The notes under the pieces were generated by a model. It saw nothing but the letters and a program-made list of their open reading frames with translations, had not been told where the DNA came from and made no database searches. This document shows positions 47,877 to 60,072 of a DNA stretch of 64,000 nt, one piece after another (the first letter of the stretch is position 1; every line of letters begins with the position of its first letter). Both the position numbers and the translations under genes were made by a program. The DNA is from Pseudoscleropodium purum (taxonomy: Eukaryota; Streptophyta; Bryopsida; Hypnales; Brachytheciaceae). The stretch is taken from positions 12,866,479-12,930,478 of the forward strand of contig OZ017800.1 of NCBI GenBank assembly GCA_963969395.1, in the 5' to 3' direction.

Positions 47877-49980
47877 TTGGTTCCTTGGTTTTCTTTAGAC
47901 AATGTTTCATTTTTATGATATGTGGCTATTCTTGTGGCCATAGTCTCATTGTCCCTCTAAAATTTGGCGTCAAGCATTGACCATGGAAATAGCCTTCTAT
48001 TGCCAATAAAAAAACTCTATATTTTCTTCCATTATGAATTGTATTTTTCTCCCCGTTTTTTAATGCAATGACCTTGTCCATTTGTTAAAAAACAAGAACA
48101 TCTTCAAATAGCCTTGTGACCAAAAGACAAAAATTGAAAGAATAAGTACTAATCACCCGAAGAAAAAATATAAACTAGAATGGGCTTAGGGGGCTCCTTT
48201 AATTTAAATTAGAGCATCCCATTAGACACACCGGAGCATTAAAAAAACTTCACCTACATTAAAAAAAACTTAAGTTGAATTTGTAAGGTAGGTCACTTGC
48301 TTTTCTTCATATGGACAATTGACTCTATTAACTTCCAATCAATTGAACAAATCTTCTAATTTGTGAAAGCAAAAAGCTAGGCAGTTGAAATAAATTGTTT
48401 CAATATGAGACAAAAAAAAATAAAAAAATTAGGCCTTGTTTATTACAACAATTTTTCAATTTAAAAAAAATAGAGTTCTAGAGAACTATCAAACCTTCTA
48501 AAAATTGCCTGTCTAGAGGTGCATAGAAAAATAAAACAAGTTCTAAGTGTTAGTTACACACCTTTCATTTTTAAATTGCAGATTTTTCAAGATTTACTTT
48601 GTAGTGGAGAAAATAATTTTTGATGGAGGCTAAATATGGCCCCCATTTTTTATACAAAGTCCTATTTTATGATTATTTTGGCTCATTAAATATCTAGGTT
48701 GGTAAACCTCAAATGATTATTTGGATCTATATGCTTCAAATTCAATTTTGCTAAAACACATCTAGTCTTGTTGTATCCAATGGGAAGAAAACTCTATTTT
48801 TGTCATCATGTGAATAAGTGTAAAATTTGCCCTTAGAAGGTACTACTTTACAAAACTCTTTCTAGCTAGGTTTGTCTAAAGTAGTGCTACAAGTGTTTCA
48901 AGAGAAGGTGAGATTTCTTTTTTCTTTTTTTCCGTGCACTTATTATAGATTCTAGCTAGGTTTGTCTAAAGTAGTGCTACAAGTGTTTTAAAGGATGGTT
49001 TGTCTAAAGTAGTGCTGCAAGTGTTTCAAGGAAAGGTGAGATTTTTTTTTTCTGTGCACTTATTATGGATGTAATAACCTACTTCCTACCTTGGGCCATC
49101 AATTTTAGAATTTCGTGACTTCAACTATCTAATTTGGAGTTCAACATTCAAAAGATTTCAAATTTTCAATAATTTTATCATTTGTAGTAAATAATTTATC
49201 CCTACATTATCTCTAAGCTAAAAATTTGGCCAAATCTTTGCCCTCACCAAGGGTTTCATTGAACTACTATAGTATACCCTATATGAAGGTCAAATTTAGC
49301 ATAAATTAAGCCATTTTTTGTATTAAAAAGTGCCACATGTCATCTTGTGAATGGTGTGAATTGACATATATCCCTAAGAATCTAATGCAAAAATTCAATT
49401 TTCACACTTGAATGCCAAATTAAACCTTCATGTAATTTAGTAGGATACTACAGTAAGGTCAATTCACTAATTGTTACCTAATACTTAACTTGATGGGTGC
49501 AGTATTTCCAAACAAGGCTAGAATAGAATTGCAATTGCAATTTGGAATGCATTTTTTTTGGTCCTTTTCTAAACAAGGCTACAATATTATTTCAAATAAC
49601 TTGTTGGGTGCAGTATTTCCGTGTAGTATTTCCAAACAAGGCTGGAATAGAATTTCAATTTCAATTTGGAATGTGTTTTTTTGGTCCTTTTCAAAGTTGA
49701 GACTAATAAGGTTATGACACATATCCCAAAGTAGTGAGCAAGAATGTAGGAAGTAGTGAGTGGGATAGTAGTTCTTGAATAAATTGGAATTAGAAAACTC
49801 TAAACATTGGCTTTTGGTAAAGAGGGCTTCCTAGCTCCCAAAATTCATAATAATTTGAGTTTCAGGAATAAAATTCTATAAAATTTGCAACCCCTGTATT
49901 TCCTATCTTCCTACATGCAGAAATTTCCACCACCTCGTACTGCTCATGATCTGCTCCAAAATTGCTTAAATTGATCGGCT
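47877..49980. other. AT-rich sequence with two local tandem duplications
   Basis: No gene. At 48861-49070 a TTTGTCTAAAGTAGTGCT unit occurs three times with its flanks. At 49490-49690 a unit of about 125 bp with GGGTGCAGTATTTCC and AACAAGGCT occurs twice. Both look like replication-slippage products. Confidence 0.5.
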
Positions 49981-52194
49981 ATTGGTGCCTCAACCTTAAT
50001 AAGTGGATTCGCCGGAGGGAAAACCCCGGAGTCTACGACCGAAATTACCAGGATATTCGGCAATACGGGGAATGATTAATTTAATAAGTTTAAAATATAG
50101 TCAATTGCGTAAATACAGTCGGGATTAAATTACTGTGGTCTCTAATTAATGTTACCCCCGTTCTTATGGAGCGCTCATTGAAGTCACGGGTGGGAAGAGG
50201 GGAGCAATAAGTGGCGCGCAGGGCGTTGCTGCTGCAGCGAGCCTGGGCAGCATTGGCAGCCACTTTTTTCTTCGTCGTCGTCGTCGTCCTCGTCGTTGAT
50301 TTTTACCACAGCAACTTGCAGCAGCAGCAGCATTCACAGGAAAACTAGCCGCCCGCTGAATTTCAGGCTTAAGCTCACGTTATTACAGAAGTGACTTTTC
50401 AGCGACCTGAAACTCTCTTTGGCACGTTCTTACGATCCGAGGAGGCGTCTCCGAAACAATCGACGCGCCGGACTTCTTGCTTCAAGCTTTTGTTTCCTCG
50501 AATGCTTGTTCTCCGACCTCACGTTCCTCGGTTCGTTTTTTGATTCGTTCTTCTCCTTCGAATGCGCCGCGATTTTTTCTTCGACTGCTCACTTAGTCCT
50601 AGTAGAGAAGTGCCGGGAGCGCGGCTTTCTTGGATAAAATAGTTCGGCTTCTTGACTTCTTCCTTCGAAGTCGTCTGACGGAGGTTTTTGCTTTTGTTTT
50701 TGTTCTTGAATCTTTATGGTTTTGTTGTTCGTTTGCCGGCGTAATGAAGTTCATGTTGCGGATTCAGTTTTGAGTCCTTATTTAAGGAGAGGTAGCTTAG
50801 TGCTCCGTTTAGTTTGCGCTCGCGCGGATTCGAAGTTGGGAGAGGAGTGTGCGAGAGTTTGAAGCGGAACGATCGAGAGCGGGTTGGCTTCGGAAGCTAG
50901 CTTACAGGCAAGCAGGTTCGGGGAGTAGGTGATAGAGGAAAATCTGGAGGAGGCGTGTGATTGAGATTTGGATGAAGCTGCGTGTTAATGATCGGTAGCG
51001 GGCTGCGAGGGACGGCTATTGGAACCGGCGTGGAAGATGGATGTGTGATGATGATGAGCGCATCGACTGCATCTATGTTTTGTCCAATTCAATTGCGTTG
51101 AAGTGCTCTGTCTACTTCATCTGACTGACGCGCGCGTTAAGGTATACTGATCACCTGTTATGACTCTGATTACCGTCGTGCCTTGTTGTGAGCTCTAGTC
51201 TCTAAGTTTTTAACAGGCAAGGTTGTTAAGTACTGAGAGGTTTCTGTCGTTCCGTACTTGACTTGAGACCAACGCCCAGTGCTTTCGAGGAGAAGAATCT
51301 GAATCTTTGTTACGTGAGAATTCGTAACGATTCACCTGACATTGAGGCGGTCGATAATCTCAGAGAAGAGTTGTTTCGTCTAATATTTCTGAGAGTAAAG
51401 TTTTTTGGATTAATAGTGTACATATTCTTAATTAGAGGAGAGAAGTTCCGACGGAACTTCTCTTGTCTGGAAGAATTTTTTGAAACTTGAATCAGTAAGT
51501 TCTGGTTCTGAATTAATTCATTCCTTTTTTCGGGATCCGGATGAGTGCTTAGGTTTTCACTGAGAGAAACTCGCTTGCATTTGGAAAGATGTTGTCTGAG
51601 TCAACCGTGATCAGTTGTTGCTGCGGGTACAATTCTGTGAATCGCAATTGGATGGGAGCGGTTGGTTCTAGCAGGCGTTAAAGTTAAAGTTGGACGGATT
51701 TCCCACTAGGATTGCTAGTCGTCTTGAAGAGTACTTCATTCTGCTTAGGTTTTCAGATCCCTTTTTCAGATGTTTATCAGTGTTTTTCATTTTTGATCTC
51801 CAAGTCTGTCGTCGCTTCGCTTGGTGGTAGGGTATTCTCGTAACCTGTAGACAGTGTTTCGTTCTCCTCAAAGTCGGCTTCTAAAATCCATTAGCCAGTG
51901 GATACGCGTGCCGCGTTTTTGATTCGGCGATCAAGTTTTAACGGCTGCTTTCGTGATCCATGGAGCAATGTAAGGAAACACTTGAGTACTTTATCCTGTT
52001 CACATGGACATCCTTGCCTCTCTGAGGTCCGTCTTAAAAAGTAGCCCAGACTTTCTCAAACGACTTTATTTCTAACAAAGTTTTTTTCGTCTCTATCTCT
52101 TTCACAGGATTTCAGTTCCTGTGTATGGTGCCCGGAGCCCAGTACGAGTTGCCATTATTTCCAGTTGGGAAATGAAGCGGAGGTGTAGGCGTAC
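49981..52194 (+). promoter_or_regulatory. Promoter and long 5' leader of the SKIP35-like gene
   Basis: G+C rises from about 50000. A TCG microsatellite lies at 50271-50297 and CAG repeats follow near 50320. A TATA-like CTTATTTAAGG lies at 50777-50787, so transcription may start near 50810. A leader intron is likely at 51142-52107, with donor TTAAG|GTATAC and a strong pyrimidine-rich acceptor TCTCTTTCACAG. Two short upstream frames precede the main ATG: 52125-52175 (16 codons plus stop) and 52172-52210, which overlaps the main start. These should lower initiation at 52195. Confidence 0.5.
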
Positions 52195-53895
52195 ATGGTT
52201 AATTCTGTAATGGACAAAGCAGCAGCCGCGGTTGCCTCTAAAGAATGCGAAAAGAGGCATCAGAGGTCGTGTGCAATTGTGAAAGCTGGTACCTCGCTTG
52301 ATGATTTGAATGCTGCGCTGATTCAAGCTGCCAACGAGGGAAACCACCTGATACTGAATCTGCTAATTGATGCAGGTGCAACGAACTTAGTAGGCGCCAT
52401 GACATGTGCTGGATGGTCAGGTCACATTCATGTCGTTGATGCTCTCATCCAGCGTACTCGCCCTGTTGCCTTCGGTGCAGTTTTTGTCGGGGCATTAGTA
52501 GGTCTACAGAAAGACATGATTGATTACGTTGTTCATGTCGCGGACAGGGATGGGCTTGATAAGTGTCTTCTCATGGGAGCAGCACGAATTTGGAGCTGCA
52601 GCACGTTGGAGGAGGTCAAATTCTTACTGTATGCTATTCAAAGCTTGGTCGAAGCGGGAGCTAAAAGCTTCCAAAGGGCGATGCAAGTTAGTTGTGGCGA
52701 TGCTGTCATTGAGTATTGGAACGGCAATATTTTTACGGACAAAGCCGAGATACTCCAACGATTAGTAGTCTTGGGGTCCAGCTATCTAACACCAGATTTT
52801 TACGGGAGGATTCTATTGATGACATGCGTAACCTTCCTCTGCAAGTTATTGAAATGCCAAGAGAAGGTCTGTCAAGGTTCGGCGGGGTCAACGAAACGTT
52901 ATTGCAAATCTGGAGAAGATCTTAATTGTGCGACAGTTGTGCAGGACATGATTAATGTCCTGTCAGTTGTGTGTAAAAATGGTGCGGCCGAGCTTATCAG
53001 TAGCCGGCTGCTAGAGATTGCCGATGGAAGTCTGGATGATGTTAGGCGTTTGCTGAACATTTCGGATTCATCATTTGAAACATGCAGTGCGGAGTGGCCA
53101 CTGAAGATGCTCAAGTTTCTGCTTATAGACTGTGGTATCAAGGACTTGAGTGTTACTGTAACCACGCTTCCCGCGTTCCAGGCAGCTCGATTGAATGTTT
53201 TGCTTCCGGTCGTGAAATGTTTTCTGGAGCTCGAATGTTTCGAGGCTGCATATGTGTACTTGGATATGTCAATAACCTTCTGTCAGATGGACGCCATTGG
53301 ATATCTTATAACGGTTCTTGGTGGCATGCCCCAGCCAGTTGATAGAATTAGTTTGGTTCAGGCCGTTCGAGCTGCCGCCTCGAACACTAGGGGTCCGCCC
53401 CGTGGACCACAAGGAGTTCTCTGTGCCCTTCATTCAAACTTTCTTTTCAACGAAGATTTAACCATGGCAGAAGCTGCCGCGTTAGCGGAGCTGCCTGAAA
53501 CCGATCAAGCTGTGAAAATGTCACTGACAGCGGAGTGGTCCCAGCAAGCATTTGAAACAGGAATCAAAGCTGGGCAGAGGCATTTTTTAAACTGGATGCT
53601 TGTTAAGAAGCGTACATTGTCACCATTGCGTGTGGGCGAGCTGCCACTGGAACTGCAAGTAGCAATTGGTTACCTTCCTTTGTACAGGGAATGCTCAAAT
53701 TCACCTGGCAATCTTTTGTCGCAAAAGCAGCGAGGAGAGTTAGTGGCAGCGGTGCAACAACTATATCAAGGGAATGGAAAACTGACGGACTCTGTTCTAC
53801 TAAACGCCGACAAGCGAAAGTTGTTGAGTCTTCTCGCAGCTTGTCTTCCTGCTTGGTGCTGTGTTTCAGACTTCAAATGTTGCGGTCTCTCTTGA
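52195..53895 (+). CDS. SKIP35-like ankyrin-repeat protein (566 aa)
   Basis: Single open frame of 566 codons. Residues about 34-120 are ankyrin-like (LNAALIQAANEGNHLILNLL, then AGATNLVGAM and AGWSGHIHVVDALI). The middle is helical and Cys-rich. The C-terminal part carries the blocks I associate with ankyrin protein SKIP35: LHSNFLFNEDLT, W.Q.AFE.G...G..HFLNW, then LPLELQVAIGYLPLYREC (about 482-499) and LLSQKQRGELVAAVQQL. In Arabidopsis SKIP35 was found as an SKP1/ASK-interacting partner, hence a proposed link to SCF ubiquitin ligases; transfer of that role is inference. The ATG at 52195 is the first in the long frame. The last residues (after LPAWCC) are less certain, since the downstream DNA looks partly coding in other frames. 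Confidence 0.75.
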   Translation: MVNSVMDKAAAAVASKECEKRHQRSCAIVKAGTSLDDLNAALIQAANEGNHLILNLLIDAGATNLVGAMTCAGWSGHIHVVDALIQRTRPVAFGAVFVGALVGLQKDMIDYVVHVADRDGLDKCLLMGAARIWSCSTLEEVKFLLYAIQSLVEAGAKSFQRAMQVSCGDAVIEYWNGNIFTDKAEILQRLVVLGSSYLTPDFYGRILLMTCVTFLCKLLKCQEKVCQGSAGSTKRYCKSGEDLNCATVVQDMINVLSVVCKNGAAELISSRLLEIADGSLDDVRRLLNISDSSFETCSAEWPLKMLKFLLIDCGIKDLSVTVTTLPAFQAARLNVLLPVVKCFLELECFEAAYVYLDMSITFCQMDAIGYLITVLGGMPQPVDRISLVQAVRAAASNTRGPPRGPQGVLCALHSNFLFNEDLTMAEAAALAELPETDQAVKMSLTAEWSQQAFETGIKAGQRHFLNWMLVKKRTLSPLRVGELPLELQVAIGYLPLYRECSNSPGNLLSQKQRGELVAAVQQLYQGNGKLTDSVLLNADKRKLLSLLAACLPAWCCVSDFKCCGLS

Positions 53896-55400
53896 TATCA
53901 GCCAAGTTCTAAAGCAGGTCAGACGACCCTACAGTGTGGATCTTGACCTGGGCTGACGTGAACGCACCATCCTGGGTTACTTCTTCGTGTGAAACTTCTT
54001 ACTTTACTTCACCGCCCCCGGATATGATGCTTCTCAAGACTACGAATCAATTTCAGGAATTGGTGGGGGACTTCTGCTCGTACTATTAAGATCTGATCAG
54101 TTATACTCGCTCGATTACAGCTTGTGATAAGTTTCTGATAGGCTTCAAGCGGTTTCCAAGATTCATGTTGCTAGCTGAATTTATCTCAGTGTATATCACG
54201 AAGAGGGTGTTGAAGCTGAGCGTGCTGTTACCTTATCGTCATACCAAAGCGATGAGTCATTACTGGCCCTGTATCTATTCCAGGAAGTGCTGGAATGGAA
54301 CGGCCCAATGTTTGAAAAACATGTACTTCCCCGTGAGAAACTCAGAAACTGTGTATCATACAACTAGTGAAAACGCCATTTGCATTCTAATTTTCTCTCT
54401 GCAGTACTGTAAAGTTATATTTCTTGAAGCTGGGAATTGTTCAGTTTGACGATGCTCTTGTGCAACTCCGAATTGTGGGTCCTTGAGTGTCTGAACAAGA
54501 CCCTACATATGAATTTGAACTTCCCCTTTGTTTTTATAACCTCGTCTACACGTTAATTATGGTCCGTATTGTTCGACAGATATTTGTCACGTGACACTGA
54601 TGCTCTAAACTGCTTTCGATGTCTTCAGGACCATGCGCGTGTGGGAAATGGAAGCCCTAGGAACGATCGTCACGTCGCGGTTAGCATCTTCTACTGATAC
54701 TTGTCAGCCGGTAGACTGTCATGTAACTGCTCGTTTTCGATTACAATGTGGAGGTTGACTCTGCGTGTTTCTTGTCTTGCTCGACCTCTCCTCTCCCTTG
54801 TGGTGTGACGATATTGCACTGTACAGGCATTCTGGAATTTAAGGTAATTGCTCTGCAGCTACAGTGGCAGTCGGCTATTGACAATTCATTTGAAATACTC
54901 CCATTTTCATTCTCCACGAACAGATCTATACCTTCGACATTGAGTATCCAGCTGAATGGAGAGTGCTGACAACAATGCTCGTAAGTTATCAGTAAATAAG
55001 TTAAGCTGAGAATCGGCAACAGGAGAGCGTTCGAATTCCTGAGAGGATGTGACTTTGCTGCCAGTCTGACATACTGTAATAAGATTAGCTAGAGGATTCA
55101 AGCGTTCTTAACGAGGGTAAGGTTTTGACAAAAGTGTTAAGAATTCTCGAGGTTTTAAAGTGTAATAAAATATTCTTGTTACTGACCTGCAAAAGGAATA
55201 AAGTGAACTTCATAGTTGTCGTATCCATCTTTTTTGCCAATGGAATCTCTTTACAATATCTCTTCCCTACCGCCAAAGATTCCTTACAGGATGGCCATTA
55301 AGTTGAACACAGAACGAGTGCACGAGAGCTGGTACTTTGAATGCCGAAGATGTGCACTGGATTTGCTGAAGCTGTTTGAGGTACGTTGCTGACTGGAACT
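53896..55400 (+). other. Exon-like segments downstream of the SKIP35-like gene
   Basis: No long frame, but several short stretches read like protein between splice-like sites. 54190-54332 (acceptor TTTATCTCAG, donor CCCC|GTGAG) reads YHEEGVEAERAVTLSSYQSD then ESLLALYLFQEVLEWNGPMF. 54924-54980 (acceptor CACGAACAG, donor CTC|GTAAGT) reads IYTFDIEYPAEWRVLTTML. 55290-55380 (acceptor CCTTACAG, donor GAG|GTACGT) reads LNTERVHESWYFECRRCALD then LLKLFE. An open run at 53946-54089 reads TWADVNAPSW... to a TAA. They could be exons of a second gene, or 3' sequence of the first. Phases do not join cleanly in my hands. Confidence 0.35.
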
Positions 55401-57380
55401 TCCAAGCAGAACCTCCAACCGCCTGACCACAGTATTGTCTCCCATGTATTCATGACCACATTAATGCCCTTCAATACTTCATGCTCCGCAGCTGGTGGGA
55501 CAGGAGAATCTTTTCTGTTAAAGAAGTCATTACAATGCATGGCTGGCCACTTCGTATGATACATGCGCATCTAGAATCTCATGCTGGCTATTCCCCTGCG
55601 GCTGTAGTTATCTTCCTAACAAAGCTCAAACCTCTTCTCGATTTGTGTGAATTCTGAGTCTGTCGCTTCTTGAAACTGCTATTGTTCTTTCTTGGGAAGC
55701 ATCACTAATGATTTCGTAGAAGTTTATTTTTTTAACAAATGAAACGGATTCCATTGCAAGAGCTAAAGTACAAAAAACGCCAGCCACAAGGTGGCCAGAC
55801 GGGAAGAACAAGGATAGACAAAACGATTTCGTAGAAGTTACGATTGTCATCAACGAAAGGTCTTCCTCCAAGATCAATGACTTATATGTAAGTTACTGCA
55901 CTCTCTCAGATGTGAAGCTCTAGATGTTTGCAGTACTTAGTGTTTGTACACTCTGCATAACAATCCACAAGGTTCCTGCAGCATTTAAATTATTAATATT
56001 TGCACCCTGAATTGCAGGTGGGTCAGATTAATCTTCCATTTTGAACATCCATCCATCTCTTCATTCATGAAATCAAATATATTAGTCAATAATGCAGTAA
56101 CTGTTAATGCAGTAATTGCATTTTTTTTTATAACAAATGGAAACCATTGTATTAAAAGGAACAAAGTAACCGCTGAGCCAAAGGCCGGACAGACAAGGAA
56201 CCAAAGGTTACACGAACATACAAAGAGGGTCCCCCTCTTTGTTTCATCTAATAGAATCACCATCACTAATAGCTAGAACTTGGGATATTGACTTGTGACC
56301 TCCCCTTCCTAATTGTAATTTTCAGTTGCCAATTGCTTTGCCATTCAATATGGGATATATCCCAAGGTTTGTATTCGTATTCGTATCCCATAGCAATCTA
56401 TTATATGTATCCATATTCCATACTAATATTTTATCTCATATATTTATTTGTATCTATATCCATACCAATATCCGTATCTCAAATGGCAATGGAAGGGGGT
56501 GGGGATTTTTTTCTTAAATCAATGACTCTCAATCTTCAAAAGGGGGGAGGTTTTCACCCCAACTAGGCATTTTCTCTCTTTTCAGTCATTGTCAATATTA
56601 TCCCAAGGGGAATCTTCAATTTTTGGAGATGCCTTGGCAATATCATTTACATCTTTCCCTTGTTTATTTGGTGTATTTGTAGTTAGTATCAAAATCAAGT
56701 ACATTTGTCATAAATAAATAATTGTGTCTTATCCCCTTACAATTGAACTATTTTAACCTTGTAGCATTTCATTGATCCCAAAATGAAGATTATTTTTTCA
56801 TTTTCTAACAAGTTCTTATGAATGTAATTTTGACAATCTTTTCTGAAATTTTAATTAAAGATTTGGGAGTTCTCCTATCTTTTCAATGAGCCAATTCATA
56901 AAAAGAAAAAGATTTGTAGTTAGAGATTTATATCAATGTTCCTCTCTTAACTTTAGGACAATTGAAAAAGTATTTTGATTTATTTTTATAAGATTCCTTG
57001 TAGAATTAATCTATATCTACAAACTTTAAAGAAGCTTTTATTCATCCATCATGATCTATGTGGTAAAAAATATGCAAAATTTGTTGTGTTAGTAGTCATT
57101 GAATAAGAGTGAAATATCATTGTTTTTCTAGGGTACATAATGGCATCTTGAATAGAATTAGGCATGCCTACATTAGATAAAAATTTGCCCACACTTTTGA
57201 GGGACACCTTGTCATCACTTTGTTGTACACTAATTAAGCACATTTTTAGTACTAAATCCCAAACACCAATACAATTTTAGTGTCATTAATACTTTTAGTA
57301 TAAGATTAGTGTGAGATGCACATATTCTTTTTATATAACATTTGTTTTTAAAACTTAAAATATTTCTAAGAATTTAATGA
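55401..57380. other. Intergenic sequence with retroposon-like scraps
   Basis: Two related ~100-bp scraps, each headed by a T-run then TAACAAATG.AA.C.ATTG, lie at 55725-55830 and 56125-56215. Both continue with an AAAG.ACAAA and GGCC(A/G)GACAGAC-like part. They look like antisense 3' tails of a SINE or LINE. At 56375-56475 a degenerate TATCCATATTC-type simple repeat occurs. No gene recognised. Confidence 0.4.
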
Positions 57381-57388
57381 CTTCTAAA

Positions 57389-57669
57389 CATGGTTGTCAT
57401 AGTGGACGGACATCTGGTTCGCCCGTCCGTTAGAGGTCCCTCCCATCTGATACAATCAACACATAGTTGACTTTCTAATAACGGAAAAATAGGCCACGTG
57501 GATGCTATGTGGATTAAGGAACATGCTGGGCACGGACAAGATCGACAGGGCATGGACGAGGTGACGTGTCATTCTACAAAATTGCACAAGTTACAAAATT
57601 AAAGCCGTCCGGACCATCCGTCCGTCCGTCCCGTCCAATGACCCTAATTCGCCCATTATGACAACCATG
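57389..57669. mobile_element. hAT-type miniature element (281 bp) with 8-bp target duplication
   Basis: The terminal inverted repeats CATGGTTGTCATAGTGG and CATGGTTGTCATAATGG (complement of the right end) differ at one of 17 positions. The direct repeat CTTCTAAA flanks it at 57381-57388 and 57670-57677. An 8-bp duplication is characteristic of the hAT superfamily. The interior is rich in GTCCGTCCG-type words and has no coding capacity, so it depends on a transposase from elsewhere. Confidence 0.85.
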
Positions 57670-59763
57670 CTTCTAAACAAAAAAATTATTACTTTCTTTT
57701 CCTAGTAGTAAAATAATTAAATTATTTATAATAAAAAGATATAATATAAAACAATTAGTATATCTCACCCCTAAAGATCCTTGCCAATGAACAATTGAAA
57801 AATACTTACAAAACTGCCCAAAATTGATATTCTTTAAAATAAGGCTATTAATAAAATTTTATTCATTTTTTAGAATTTTTAACTGTTGGATTTTAATCTT
57901 GACTAATAATAGGGTCACACATAGAAAAATTGGGGTTCATGGATAATATATGTATTAAAACAAAGCTTGCAAAATGGAAAAACGCTACTTTCTAGATTGC
58001 CATTACATTTGATAAAGTGACTATATTTGGCCATTGAGCCCCATAACTCAAATTTCTTTTGGAATGAAGTTTTCAAATTTAAAAAAAAAATGATGTTGCA
58101 TTCCCTCTATCCAAATTGGAGCCCAAATAAATTAAAAAAGTGCATAATCTTTTTACCCAATTGTTGAATCTTCATAAAAATGATTTCCCCTAGAAATTTG
58201 TTTGTTTTTCTAATCTCAAGAAGAAATAGAGGAATTTTTTATATACTTCATTTGAGATGCCTAGATTTCTTTAGAATCCAATTTGACTTGTAAGGAGCTT
58301 TAATTAGAGGTTAATCCTAAAGGACAAGGATGTTTGAACATAGTTCTTGTTTTCGTGACTAACACTTATAACAAGCATACTTAAAAGGGGGGAGGGGGGG
58401 TTAGTGAGTGGTAGCAGTAGAAAACTATGTACAAACAAATGATAGGGTGCCTAAAAAAATTTGAGATAAAAATTATAATTTTTTTTTATATTATAGGGTA
58501 CAAAAATGCCATGCCATGTCTTTAAACTACTATAGGGTATAGAAAATAGGTTTAATTAGAAAAAATTAGATATAAGATAACCCTTTTTTTTATTCTTTTT
58601 TTGGCCAAAAGTATTAAATGTTGTTGCTTTGTAAGTGGCGTATTCAAAATGTTGAATAATTTTATAGACTTTACTAGTTTCTATAGTAAATGTTGGCTGA
58701 CTTTAGGTGGCTTATATAGATTTTATACTAGAAACTCTCAAAATGTCACTACATAAGTGCATTTATGTTGTTTTCATGTTCTAGTTTAGATCACAAATTC
58801 CATTCACTAATTTCAATTGGAAAGGTGTTGAATTTCAATGTGGTTGGGAAAAAAAAAGAGTAAAAAAATTGCATTGGAAAAAAATTTATAATAAGATAGT
58901 ATATGATATATTCATGGCATTTGAAAATTAAAACTAATGTATGCCCCCTTTTTAATGACCCAAATTAGCAAATTATATAATCATGTAGTGCCCCAAAAAA
59001 TAGTAGACAAAAAATAATACCCCCTATAAATTAGTAGGTGTTTGCACGTGTATCCTTATTTTTTTATGGACTACATCCCTTGAGCAAGCATAATTCTTCA
59101 TTTGTGTGGAATAATTTTGATGATTGGTACTATTGAAATGAATGAAGACTTGTGTATCTTTCCTATGAAAAAAAGATTGACTAAACTACACAATTTAAAA
59201 AAAAATGCCACCATTGAGAAAATTGATCAAAGATGTTTGATTAGGCAATATTTTGTACATTTGCTAAAATTGGAATGTTCAAAATTAATCCCAAAACTCT
59301 TATTTTGTTTCACGAGTATATATCATCATGATTTTGATGTTCAATTTTTTTCAAATCATTTCGAGTTGCAAAGAAAAAGATATGAAGGTGTGAAGTAACC
59401 ACCCATAGCACCTTTTTCATTCTTAAAAAACTCACCAAAATCTCATACTCAACTACTTGATCATTTCTTGATTGGATTGAACCAATAGATTCATTAAAAA
59501 ATCATTTAAGCTCTTTATTGTTCAATGACTATTAGTAAGGTTTATATTTCAAATTTTCTACTAATGTAGTTGCAAAAGCCACATGGTGGCCTTATGATCC
59601 TTTCGAGGTCAATTGAATTAATTTGTGTACAAGTGTTTATATAGTATTTTATCATTATTTGTTGTCAACTTCTAGAAGTTTTTAGGAAAATCACTATATT
59701 ACTTCTTTGAATAAACTTTTAATTTTTCCCAGTTTAAATTGGAACTTTAAACTTTTATCATTT

Positions 59764-60072
59764 GGAAGCACATCCCAGAGTACTGTGAATAGGTAAAAGA
59801 AAATTCAAATTTAGACATTGTACAAGAAACTTCAAAAGCTATTTATCTAAAAGACACAAATAATAGAGATGTTAGCAAATCACACTTTACAAAGCAAAAT
59901 TTGTCCAATTGCACTTCAAAATGCCATGTAATTAGCAAAATTTTGCTTTGGTAAATATAATTTGCCAAGACATTTAAGTTTTTTGTCATTTAGATAGCTT
60001 TTGAAGTTTCATTGTACAATGTCTAAATTTGAGTTTTCTTCTACCTATCAAAGTACTTTGGGATGTACTTCT
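59764..60072. repeat. Foldback element, ~309 bp, arms ~115 bp
   Basis: Left GGAAGCACATCCCAGAGTAC and following bases are the inverse of the right part ending AGTACTTTGGGATGTACTTC. The match continues through TTAGACATTGTACAAGAAAC and AAAAGCTATTTATCTAAA. The short open frame starting at 60001 lies within the arm and is not a gene. Confidence 0.75.
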
